A stretch of DNA of 64,000 nt from Diphasiastrum complanatum (lineage: Eukaryota; Streptophyta; Lycopodiopsida; Lycopodiales; Lycopodiaceae). The position numbers and the translations under genes were made by a program. The stretch spans positions 26,033,041 through 26,097,040 of the forward strand of contig CM055094.1 in assembly GCA_029204225.1 (NCBI GenBank), given 5' to 3'. The notes beneath the pieces are model-generated. The model made no database searches. It was not told the origin of the DNA and saw only the letters and a program-made list of their open reading frames with translations. Shown one piece after another: positions 54,798-64,000 of the stretch; position 1 is the stretch's first letter, and each line of letters starts with the position of its first letter.

Positions 54798-55276
54798 TCA
54801 TTTCTCTATCTCAGACTCTATCTCAAAAATCTTCTCATTAACTATAGGCTTCCGATCGACAAGTCTGATAATACCATCATGATAGATAAGCCGCTTGCCA
54901 GTTGATAGAGCTTCTTGTCTTGCCTTCTTACGTTCTTGAACTTGGATGAAGGTAAGATCTTCATCCAGGTAGACTTTGGTATCCTGCAATTTGAATCTCT
55001 TCTCTAAAACTTCACGCTAGTGAGACACTGATGTGAAGTGGATGACAAGAGTATCCAGGTCCTTCTTAGGTCGCCAGGCAGTTTCCATACCTTTGCTATG
55101 GTGTTGAAGATTTCCTTCCAAAAACTTCTCAGCTTCTTTGACAGCATTTTGAGAGTTTGGAATACCTCTAACACGAACACTGCGAGCTTTATGTTCTCAC
55201 AGACGGCTCTCAGTGAACGTGGCTGAGAGAGAGAGAGAGAGAGAGAAGACAATTTCAACAATAGAATCCTTGGCAA
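54798..55276 (-). pseudogene. LINE ORF1-like fragment inserted in the unknown gene
   Basis: Minus-strand reading contains VRGIPNSQNAVKEAEKFLEG, TLVIHFTSVSH, then after a stop REVLEKRFKLQDTKVYLDED, LTFIQVQERKKARQEALSTG and DGIIRLVDRKP. The pattern of an RNA-binding core followed by the deDLT...Q..ER..A basic tail is that of L1-type ORF1. No ORF2 is attached. A GA microsatellite lies at about 55225-55243. Confidence 0.55.
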
Positions 55277-56205
55277 CCTAACTATACCCTACATTTCCCT
55301 TGGATTGTAACATAGATTGATGATGCGAAAGGGGATCAATAGCAAGCACGCATCATGTTTCAGCTCCATATGCCTCCAATTCCTCCTACCAATGCCTAAC
55401 AAATGTAATAAAATCTATTGAGTAACTAGCTTACGTGTGTTTCTTAGTCCCAATCTCTGTTGGAAATTTTTTTAGGAAAGTATTTGGTTTGTTGCTGCCC
55501 ATATGCATATTTGAATGTATATGAAAATCTTAAGCATCTATTTCGACATTTCAAGAATTTAATAATGAATAACCTTGAGATAGAAGTGATGGGATTAGCA
55601 ACAAAGAAAATTTGAGCTATACAAGGCCTTGCATATCCACATCACCGAATAATTCAAGCTCTATTTTGAGTGATATTTTCATTTGTTGTCTTAGTACTAC
55701 TTTTCACAAGGTTCCTAACACCCAAGAGTTCACTGGGGTTGAGCAAGGAAGATGTGAGTATTATGTCATAGTGAAATTGAACATACTTGAGAACTATTAG
55801 GTCCAGAATTCTAGGAAGAGTAAAGAATTTCCTTCATGTTCTTGAACATGACACTAAGCATTGAGCATATGATCACATTAACTTGCAACTTTGGGACAAA
55901 GCTAAACGGTTATCTTTGACGTCACTTCAAGGAGAAAATTTATTAAAATGTTGAAAAATAATAAAAACAAAATATTTAAATTAAAAAAATAATGATAGAT
56001 TGATACTCAAACTCATGAACAACACATAATGTGTGTTATTAGTTCAAATCTTGCATAAAGCAATGGACCATCGATTCTTGAACCATGAATATTCAGGATC
56101 TTATGATTCGTCAATCATAATTCACTGGATTTTAAAATCACACTTAATTATTAAAAGGATATTGGAATGTATATTCAACAATGTATCATGATCCTCCTTC
56201 AACAC
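55277..56205. other. intronic or decayed sequence between exons of copy 2
   Basis: Apart from the short VLKEDHDTLL exon start at 56205 I find no coding signal; no clear LINE 3' end or poly-A was identified. Confidence 0.35.
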
Positions 56206-56459
56206 CTGTCCAAAGAATTAATCAAACTTAGTTTACAAAGAATTAATGCTATTCAAAGAATGTAATGTAATAATGAGGCTAGTTACCTGAAATGCTACCA
56301 ACCACCATATATCATTTTCTGACTGGACACTGAATTTGAATTCTTCTTGGTCCTCTATTTGTGATAGTGCACCATTTATGAGAGTTATATTAATCCTCTC
56401 CATCTTTTGTCCTTTCACAATTTCTGACTCATCTAACTTAAGTACTATGATTATTTTGT

Positions 56460-56599
56460 AGGAATTTGGTGGGCCTTCAACGGATACAGCTTAACTTTTC
56501 TGGTTCAGAGGCTGCACCGTGATGCAACTTAACCTTTCTGGTTCAGAGGTTGCACCAAAATCATGGAGCCTTTTGCCCCTTCCAACACTCCCCCTCAAA
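56460..56599 (-). repeat. truncated Copia LTR with polypurine tract and 38-bp duplication
   Basis: On the minus strand TTTGAGGGGGAG (56588-56599) precedes TGTTGGAAGGGGC (from 56587). The LTR holds two copies of a CTTAAC(C/T)TTTCTGGTTCAGAGG unit 38 bp apart and is cut at about 56460 by unknown-gene exon sequence. Confidence 0.7.
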
Positions 56600-57266
56600 G
56601 TGGGGCATAGGTCACCTTGCCTGCCTAGATACCACTGATGAAAAGCGTCTATCGCGATCGCGAAAGTTTTGCAAAACAGTCGCGAAGGCGAGGCAACCAC
56701 GATTCAATGTGATTCGGATGGAGTTCAGATGTGGTCATTGGACACTGCCAGCTGAATCACTCCTACAATCCTCCAGAATGTAGTCAGGCACTGCTGATCT
56801 ACATTTTTGTAAATTAATGTAGCATTCAACAAGTTCAACCAATGTGCGGAATTGAAATGAATGAGAGAATCAGACAGACGAATAACAGTAGACATATTTG
56901 CATTCAAGATCATACATCATAAATTGACATGTGCACAATGGCTACAAGATCATCTATTGATTTTCTCTAATTCTTGAAGCACTGCATGCAAATCCATGCA
57001 GTGTGTTGGCGTGAGAGAAATAGAGTTCTCTCACGAGTGGATGTCTTGCTTACTAGCGGACTTGTGGATCTCTATGGTACCTGATCACAGAACTCATCTC
57101 CAACGCAGGCGAACTTCTTGTCTGTATTTCGTCTTTATTGCTTACTAACATCAGACTACTTCATACATCTATTGTGTATGTTCTGTATATTCATATATAT
57201 GTGAAGTATTATCCAGTAAGTATATAGTTGTTCTATGTAACCTGCTCTGTAGGCTAATCCCATATT
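56600..57266. other. non-coding stretch with clustered palindromes
   Basis: No RNase H coding sequence is found where a Copia element should have it. Two perfect 12-bp palindromes occur at 56652-56663 and 56666-56677. Confidence 0.4.
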
Positions 57267-57960
57267 TTAGGTACCCTTCAGATATTGTAGGATTCGTTTT
57301 GCCATTTGCCAATGTGCCATGTCAAGATTGGAAGAGAATTGGCTTAAGGCGTAAATGGAGAAAGCTAGATTGGGTCTGGTACAAATTGTAAGGTACATCA
57401 GATTACCAGTTAGATTTTGGTAGGGTATACCTTCCATCTTTTGGTTTTCTTCTTCTATTTTTGGGCAATCTTGCTTCGTCAGCTTGGCTCCAGCTATCAT
57501 TGGTGTGGCCTTTTCTTTGCAGTCCATCATGTGATACCGCTTGAGCATTTTCTAGCATATTTAGATTGAATCAAGTGCATTTTGTCTTTTATTCGATCTC
57601 TTCTGATCTCCAACCCGAGGCATTTTGTTGCTTCTCCTAGATCTGTGATTTCATAATTTTCAAAAATCTGAGTCTTCGTGTCTTTGATCAGCATCAAAGA
57701 ATTTCCTATCACAAGGGAATCAAATAGAAAATAGTCAGTATCACAAAATCTTTTCCTAATCTTTTTATATAGACATTATAGTCTGGTTGTGTAGGATTGA
57801 AGTCTAAGACTTCAGAAGACTGTCGAGCTTCTTGTACCAAATTCGTGATGCCTGTTTTAGACCATAAATGCATCTATGCAACCGACAGACATATTGTTGA
57901 TTGTTGGGATCTTCAAATCCTTCAGGATGCCTCATGAAGATTTCTTCCTCTAGATCTTGA
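57267..57960 (-). pseudogene. Copia reverse transcriptase remnant
   Basis: Minus-strand pieces: DLEEEIFMRHPEGFEDP and CRLHRCIYGLKQASRIWYKKL (57804-57960), YEITDLGEATKCLGLEI (57527-57712) and KATPMIAGAKL, GIPYQNLTGNLMYLTICTRP, HWQMAKRILQYLKGT (57267-57548). The stretch that should carry YVDD is disrupted, and frame changes separate the pieces. Its upstream end fuses at 57960/57961 to an LTR of another family. Confidence 0.85.
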
Positions 57961-58102
57961 ATTAAATCATATGTACAACCTATATGATTATGGTACATGA
58001 CAAGTACACTATTTTCACACGTGGGAACATGCTCCACACATGTGTGTTTATCTATATACAAGATTTTTGGCCTCTACCAAGCTTATTTTTGTATTTTTCA
58101 CA
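57961..58102 (-). repeat. family A LTR, first 142 bp (3' LTR of a minus-strand element)
   Basis: Minus-strand TGTGAAAAATAC start at 58102, preceded by AGATTTTTGAGGAG as at 8017. It ends after GATTTAATTCAAG, where RT sequence begins. Confidence 0.8.
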
Positions 58103-58225
58103 CTCCTCAAAAATCTAGCTTGATGGAAAACGTGATGATCTTGAACTTGACTCCATGGGCTGAAATGGTCTTTGCTGGTTCAAAAGGTGTGAAGATCAGC
58201 CAATGAGCTTGATGTTGATCTGAAA

Positions 58226-60058
58226 TCACCATATCCATGATAGTGCTTCTTTGATGTTGACATCTTTGATGAGCTTGAGAGCTTTGCACCATCCTAGCAC
58301 CTCCAAAATTGATTCCTTCCAAATTTCATGTAGATGCTTGACTTTGAGGCTTGCTCCTTCTTCATGTGCATGCTCCTTCGTGAGAAAATAAATATTTCTT
58401 CTTGATTTATTAGGATCACAAAGATCTAGCATCATGTTACCACGATCTAGAGAATTAGACTCATCCAAATTGGCAAGACTATGCATGCTATAATAACAAA
58501 GTGTTTGCATCATATATTCATGCTTGTTTACCATGCTAATATCTGATCCAATGAGGCTAAATACTTCATTATGGAGATAAGTGTCTTTAGAAGATGATTC
58601 AGTTACTCTCATAAAGAGTTTACAATTTGCCTCAATACAATTTTCAAACTATGAGTGAACAAATCACTTTTGCTCTTGCATGACTCAAGAGCATACATTT
58701 GATGAAATAATCATTTGCTTTCTGATTGATTTAAAATCAATTTCAACCTTTTAAGAACATCATCTATGTTCTCAAGAGAGACTTCATACTCAACTAGTAT
58801 GGTTTTACTCCAAGTTTGAGATTTCAATGATCTCACTAAAGCAAATTGATTTATCAAATGACATAAGAGAAATAAGTATGAGATGTATACCACATGAGAT
58901 ATGCTCCTCTTTCCCTTGAAATGTGAGCCACATGGAATCAACCATAGTTCTTGAGTTTCTTTTTGGAATCACAACTTGAGAAGATCTCTCCTCCTCAATC
59001 CTTGGCACACTTGAACCTTGAGATGATTCTTTAAGATCCTCTTCATGGTGCTCCTTCTTGATGGAAATCCAAGACCTCCATGTCTCATAATGATCACAAC
59101 AACTATGACCACACAATATGCACTTCCTATGATTATCAAAATTACTTATGCTAGAAACATAAGTCCAAAAATCACCACAACTTGGCATGATTTTTCTAAT
59201 ATTGAAATCAAAAGGCATTTCCATCTCAATATGGCTAAGTACTTGCTTATGGATATAAGTGTCCACTTTGGATGCTTCACATATTCTCATAAGAAGTTTA
59301 CAACTTGCCTTTAAGATTGAAAACTTACAATTTTCATCTTTATGAATGAACACATCATTCATGATCTTATTGAAACCAAAAGATCCTACATTATGAGGAT
59401 ATTTCCATTTCCTTGACTTCATAACTAATGTAAGCTTACAAGGAAAACATATTTTGCTATCTTTTAAGGCATCACACTCAACTAGTATTGCCTTAATCCA
59501 CCTTTGAGATACAAAAATCTCTTCAAAGCAAAATGGTTGTTCATAAGTTGACATGAGAGCATAAATGAAACTATTTTCGTTTTGTGATTGCTCCTTATTC
59601 TTGATTGATTTCTCTTGGATAATAACAATAAGTTTGAACTTGTCCAAAGTTCCAAGCAAAATACTTTCCAAGGACATAAAATAAATCCAAGTTACTTTCA
59701 TGAAAGTGACATCTATCTTTGCATCTTGAACCAAACAATGCACTTCCAAATGAAAAATTTCAAAAGATTTGACATGTGTTGTGATGGACTCTTGAAGACA
59801 AATCTTGCAAGCCCTTGTGAGACTCCAAGCCTCATTCACCTTTCCACAAAGGAAACACCTTTCCTTGGACTTGTCCTTCTTGTATTTGCATTTTGAACTT
59901 GAAGCTCCATCCTTCACCTCGGCCCCCTTGCTTTGGTTCTCCTTGGATGGATTGGTCTTCTTTTTGTAGCATCTTGAGAAAAAATATCCTCCCTTGCCAC
60001 AAAGGTTGCACTCAGGATCCTTTCTTTCCTTCAATAAGATGCCACCTATTGATGCCAT
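58226..60058 (-). pseudogene. non-autonomous Copia-derived ORF with duplicated module
   Basis: From the ATG at 60058 a 417-codon minus frame runs to 58805, followed by related frames to 58226. It opens with a zinc-knuckle-like CNLCGKGGYFFSRC (His replaced by Tyr) and CFLCG. It then has an RT-entry remnant (STYEQPFCFEEI; SQRWIKAILVECDALK), a KVDTYIHKQVLSHIE block, HRKCILCGHSCCDHYETW, and a Copia linker (VIPKRNSRTMVDSMWLTFQG). The same order recurs degenerately downstream: SFDKSICFSEI, SQTWSKTILVEYEVS, SKDTYLHNEVFSLIG. No protease, integrase core or RT palm remains. Flanking family A LTRs suggest trans-mobilisation by a relative. Confidence 0.55.
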
Positions 60059-61721
60059 GTGAATAAAAACCCGTGATATGATTCTACAAATGTAATTTGT
60101 CACTTTCAAGAGACTAGATTTGAACATCTTCAACAATCTAGAAGGATCTACAAAAGGTCTAGCTCACAAACCTAAGAATCAATCTTCACAGTAATGACTA
60201 GTCACTTGGAAACTTTGCTTTGATCACTAAGACAAAAGCACGCAATCTTTGAATCAAATCACTAAAGAAATCAGATCCAATCTCCTATTGGACTCATCAA
60301 ATACCAATGACTATTTCTTTTAAAAGTTGAAATGGATATGAAAAAGATTTGACACCTAGATTTTCCTTTTCACTTGACTAGTTCTCTCAACACTTGAGAT
60401 TCTTGAACAAAAGATGGGTTTTGTTTCAAATACATGAAAATCAAACTTAATAACTTCTTTTAAACTCACTCTTGACCCAAATAATCTCACTCTTGATATT
60501 TAGAATGAATTTGATTTGATTTGAAAACAAACTATACCACCAATTTTTCACAAAGCTTAAAAATTTAGACAACTAGAGATTCACAAAGATCTCAACCATG
60601 CATGAATACTCAAATATGGACTCCTCCTCATTCTATCATCCAATGGGATCACAAATTGACCGTCACACTCTCACAAAGAAAGTGGAATAGAACTAATTTG
60701 AGTTTCATACATACTATGTCAATTTTTGCTCAACAAATTGATTCAATCACCCCTATTGGATTCCACCAATTACTCTACCTCTTAAGACTTGGAATGAAAT
60801 TCAAAATCAAAAGTTGTGATTTTTCTCACTAAGATATTGTGCTTCAAAGAGCTAGTGCCACTTAGAAAGATTTGATCACCTGGGAAGAGACAAACTCTCC
60901 ACCAATAACAACACAAAATGAGCTTCTAGATCTTGCCTTCTACAAAGAAAGGAACTCTTAGAAAATTGGATCTCTCTCTACACATTTGCCATAGACACCT
61001 TAATGACTCTTTTCAAACCTTACAATCACTCAAACAAATTGAGTAGGGTTGAACAATGTGACTTGGATCTCAATCTCTTTTCTAGAACTCTCAATTTAAG
61101 GCAATCTATGTCAAATTCTACAAAAGGTTTGCATAGATGCTCTATATGCACTAGAAACTCTCAAAGGTTTCACTTGGAGGACAGATCCAAGGATGTTTTC
61201 TAGCAAATTGATGCTTCTAAACTTGACCCTATCACTCTTGAACAAATCTAGAGTGATGGTACAATGGATTAAAATCTCTCACCTCGCATATCACTCCTTA
61301 ATCTATGATTTTTAGCAAAATCTCTCTCAACTTCAACATGCACTCGAAAAATCAGAGATAATCAATTAATTCACCTAATTCAAGCTTCAAATTTAATTTC
61401 TTGGCTGATCTAATCCAAGAACTAATCAAGGAATTAGATTCTTTATAGAAAATGCTTGATTTTGCACCAAAAATCACTCAAATTGGGTATGTGAGTCAAA
61501 TTCTACAAATTTTTGAAATTTCTCAGTCAAAACCGGAGCTGTACGGCCTCACACGTGTGAAAAGGGTTCCTATAGCCCACAACAAGATCTGGACCAAAAA
61601 TTTTGAGGATAGCTATCAAATCCAACTCGCTACACAAAATTTGACTAGTTTCCAAAAAACTGCTAATTTTGGCTTTGATTTGGATTAACCCTATCAATTT
61701 TAACAAAACCTCTTGTACTAG
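60059..61721 (-). other. leader of the family A minus-strand element
   Basis: Non-coding sequence between the primer site and the ORF. Frames here lack recognisable motifs. Confidence 0.55.
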
Positions 61722-61733
61722 GCTCTGATACCA
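61722..61733 (-). other. primer-binding site for initiator-Met tRNA
   Basis: TGGTATCAGAGC on the minus strand, directly after the LTR end at 61734. Confidence 0.85.
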
Positions 61734-62300
61734 TGTGGGAAAAGTACAAAAAGGACCAAGAGTGGATCCTAATCTGATCCTCAAGAGGGATTGGTTGTCA
61801 GATTACTTGATCTATCAATCTACTTGAGATTAAGATCAATCTAGATCAATTCTAGACACAAAATCCTAACAAGAACAATCATTAATTGAAGGTAGGTGTA
61901 CTTTTTGGTTTCACACGTGTGAAACATTGTCTGAGTATGGAATCCAACCTGAAAATCAAGTACACATTGATAGAATCTCAAAACAATCAAAACAAATGTA
62001 GACAAATGGAGAGAATCACTCAAAATTGCTTCCAAAACCAAGATTGGTGTCTCACATTGATTATGGCCAAATGTGGCTCTCATGCAATCAATAGATTGAT
62101 GCCATGTGTCATATGTCTAGAAAACTAGTTTTTGGCCTTTTTAGCCACTAGAACTTGAATTAAATCATATGTACAACCTATACGATTATGGTACATGACA
62201 AGTACACTATTTTCACACGTGGGAACAGGCTCCACACATGTGTGTTTATCTATATACAAGATTTTTGGCCTCTACCAAGCTTATTTTTGCATTTTTCACA
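61734..62300 (-). repeat. family A LTR with internal deletion (5' LTR, minus strand)
   Basis: 567 bp against about 800 in its siblings. Starts TGTGAAAAATGC at 62300 and ends TTTCCCACA at 61734. The missing part lies between two GAGCCACAT copies seen in the 39029 LTR. Confidence 0.85.
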
Positions 62301-63059
62301 AGGCTTAGGCACCATTGTGTTGAAGTTTTGCTTGTTGAAGGAGTCCAAACATGCATTTTTGGCATGATCTGAGCCTATGATTGCTTGCTAGACCTGATAG
62401 AAGCCTCTATGCCTCTCTAATGAACCTTATAAGAGTGCTTGTAACCTCTTATTGGAGGTATATTGGGTTGGAGATGGATTTTTGAAAAGTTTTACCTTCC
62501 AGAAGTGCGCCCTCCTATTGAATCTGGATCAATTACAGATTGCACGTGTGAAGCCTAGGTGGTAGGGTGATGTAGCAAGTGTCTTTTAGACCTATCTCCC
62601 TCCGTACTATGCTTTACAATGACCAATTTGGTGTCCTGTAGAGAAAGTTATGGCTATCAGAAGTTTGGCAATTTTTGAACTAAGATTTGCAAATTTTCTG
62701 TAATGTTCTGATACATGCATGCATGCATGTAACTCAATGTAATGCTTTTCTGATGATGAAAATGTATGGATAGACCTCTATGCATGTTTGGATGCATGGT
62801 TCATGGGTGTTCAATAGATCAATCAGAAAAAATTTCATGCATGAAGCTATTTTTAGAAATTCTAGTTCAAAAAGCTGATTTTCCAATTTCTAGGCAATTT
62901 ATTAAAAGATTTGATTTTTTTTACAAATCAGTGCATGTCATGTCTGATGCATGCCAGATGTTTCGGAATCCTTTCGAAATGTGATGATAACTATGAAACT
63001 GCTAAGTCGATGCTCTAGATCAATTTTCACAGTTTAAGTCCATATCGAACGAAATTTGA
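62301..63059. other. non-coding stretch, nothing recognised
   Basis: AT-rich, with ATGCATGC runs near 62713; no gene supported. Confidence 0.4.
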
Positions 63060-63520
63060 AAATCCCAGTTTACATAAAATTTGAAGTAACCATGGATGTT
63101 TTGGATTTGTTAAAATTTGTTGGTTATTGATCAAATAAAAATCGCTTGTAAAGTGGATGATCTTACTGAGTTGAAATCAGTCAGTGTTTAAGGTCATAGT
63201 TCCTTTCGCTTTTAGTTGTAGATTTTGGAATCTATCAACTGATAGGAGCATTTTTTGTTTTTTGGAATCAATAAAGACCAAGAATAATTTAAATCATGTT
63301 GGAATAGTTGCTATGTTGATCCATAAGTGGATTTGCCAGTAATTAAGTGGGGCACTTAATAAATAAACAGTCAAAATTGTCTGGTACATTAGTAGTTATT
63401 GTATTACTAATACCAAATTGAACTTTTTCCTAGTACAAATTTGGGGCCTTTAACCTGAACCATTTTTGGAAGGGAGAAAAGAGATGAAACCTGAGGGGTA
63501 GATGATTTGTTGACCCAGTC
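63060..63520. repeat. diverged dispersed repeat, copy 2
   Basis: Counterpart of 3410-3900 in the same orientation. Sequence 63521-64000 shows no gene. Confidence 0.5.
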
Positions 63521-64000
63521 GATCAATTTTGTTAATCTACTTTCAATTCCTGAAGTGTAACTAATAGCAAACAGTGAGAATAACAATTCAACCATTTAAC
63601 TCTCGAGTATTGGTACTCCTAGTAAATGGAGTTAAATTCTGTTTTTTTTTTTCATTTTCTCCTTTTCAAATCGGTAAACCACCGATCAGTTGGTTATTGT
63701 GGTTTTGATGATTTTTAGGTCATTAAAATTGAACAAACCAAAAGCTTTTGAAATACTTGTTAAATAATTAATAGTGAAAAATTCATAGTATTTGGAGGTA
63801 ATTCTTTATTCAACAATATTATTTTGGGGTGAATATAGTGTAGGAAGAAGTACCCGAATCCAAATCTTATTTTTCATTAATTACAGATGTCTTTAACAAA
63901 GTAATATTTAAGCCAATAAGTGAAAAGACATTGAGTTAATTGCAGTTTTGGATGTCAATTGTGATGTTAGAAGTAGAATTTGATACATGGGTTACATTGG

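Larger units (their letters stand above)
53750..56459 (-). pseudogene. unrecognised multi-exon gene family, copy 2
   Basis: Same family as 45570-47088, minus strand. Exon a (56287-56459) reads VLKLDESEIVKGQKMERI and SENDIWWLVAFQ; a GTAACT/CAG 81-bp intron (56206-56286) leads to VLKEDHDTLL, which then decays. After a LINE-like insertion (54798-55276) exon b (54112-54795) has LKCMYNVSHGATSKHPCLYC, LPIPLKNVHVCTLHAELRLVE and MPTKPSIGGAEAHRFLS, with a frameshift near 54710 and stops at 54433 and about 54220. A GTTAGT/CTACAG 89-bp intron (54023-54111) joins in phase to exon c (down to about 53750): FFANTYGSLSVWSSQGMEKS, then THHGG and QLFQWFYHRV, with a TGA at 53876. The CxxC and the His/Cys-rich blocks suggest a metal-binding or catalytic core. 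No family name known to me fits. Confidence 0.6.

Noticed and set aside
61722-61733. tRNA-like 12-mers (TGGTATCAGAGC) considered as tRNA gene ends
   Set aside because: They adjoin LTR ends and have no cloverleaf; they are primer-binding sites.

Overview
This window looks like plant nuclear DNA from a large, repeat-rich genome. It has two convincing host genes, a PRP17 splicing factor and a P-class pentatricopeptide repeat protein, and most of the rest is Copia and Gypsy LTR retrotransposon debris of several ages. Both retroelement superfamilies are of plant type: Copia primer sites matching initiator-Met tRNA, a chromovirus with a chromodomain, and a Gypsy primer site of the Tat/Athila kind. 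The low gene density and heavily decayed nested elements would suit a gymnosperm or another large-genome seed plant, but I cannot name the species. No rRNA, tRNA or CRISPR was seen.

Layout. 1-13.3 kb: minisatellites, a Copia integrase scrap, a gag-only Gypsy element on the minus strand between direct repeats, a Copia RNase H plus LTR, and a minus-strand Gypsy pol. 13.3-16.8 kb: GA-rich flank, telo-box promoter and the PRP17 gene, whose second exon adds only one complete codon and the stop. 18.4-18.7 kb: a G-box tandem repeat and a long hairpin. 19.4-21.9 kb: a minus-strand Copia with non-Copia sequence in its gag. 22-26.5 kb: minisatellite, hairpin and a direct-repeat pair. 26.5-30.8 kb: an ORF1-like remnant and a decayed chromovirus carrying a hAT-like MITE. 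33.2-35.5 kb: the PPR gene. 37.4-44.6 kb: an LTR split by a younger, nearly complete Copia element that itself holds a solo LTR. 45.6-47.1 kb and 53.7-56.5 kb: two decayed, oppositely oriented copies of an unrecognised multi-exon gene family. 47.1-51.2 kb: Copia pieces. 51.2-53.5 kb: a minus-strand ORF with a histone H3 fold, an iteron- and CCAAT-rich upstream region, and a divergently oriented unknown ORF. 56.5-62.3 kb: two more minus-strand Copia elements, one apparently non-autonomous with a duplicated internal module.

The most unusual item is the H3-like ORF at 51200-52010. It has the near-diagnostic C-terminal H3 block, a one-residue-longer loop 1 as in centromeric H3, a short N-tail and a long basic/proline-rich C-terminal extension. 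The second is the two-copy unknown gene family. The PRP17 and PPR genes are single, independent host loci; nothing here forms an operon-like pathway.
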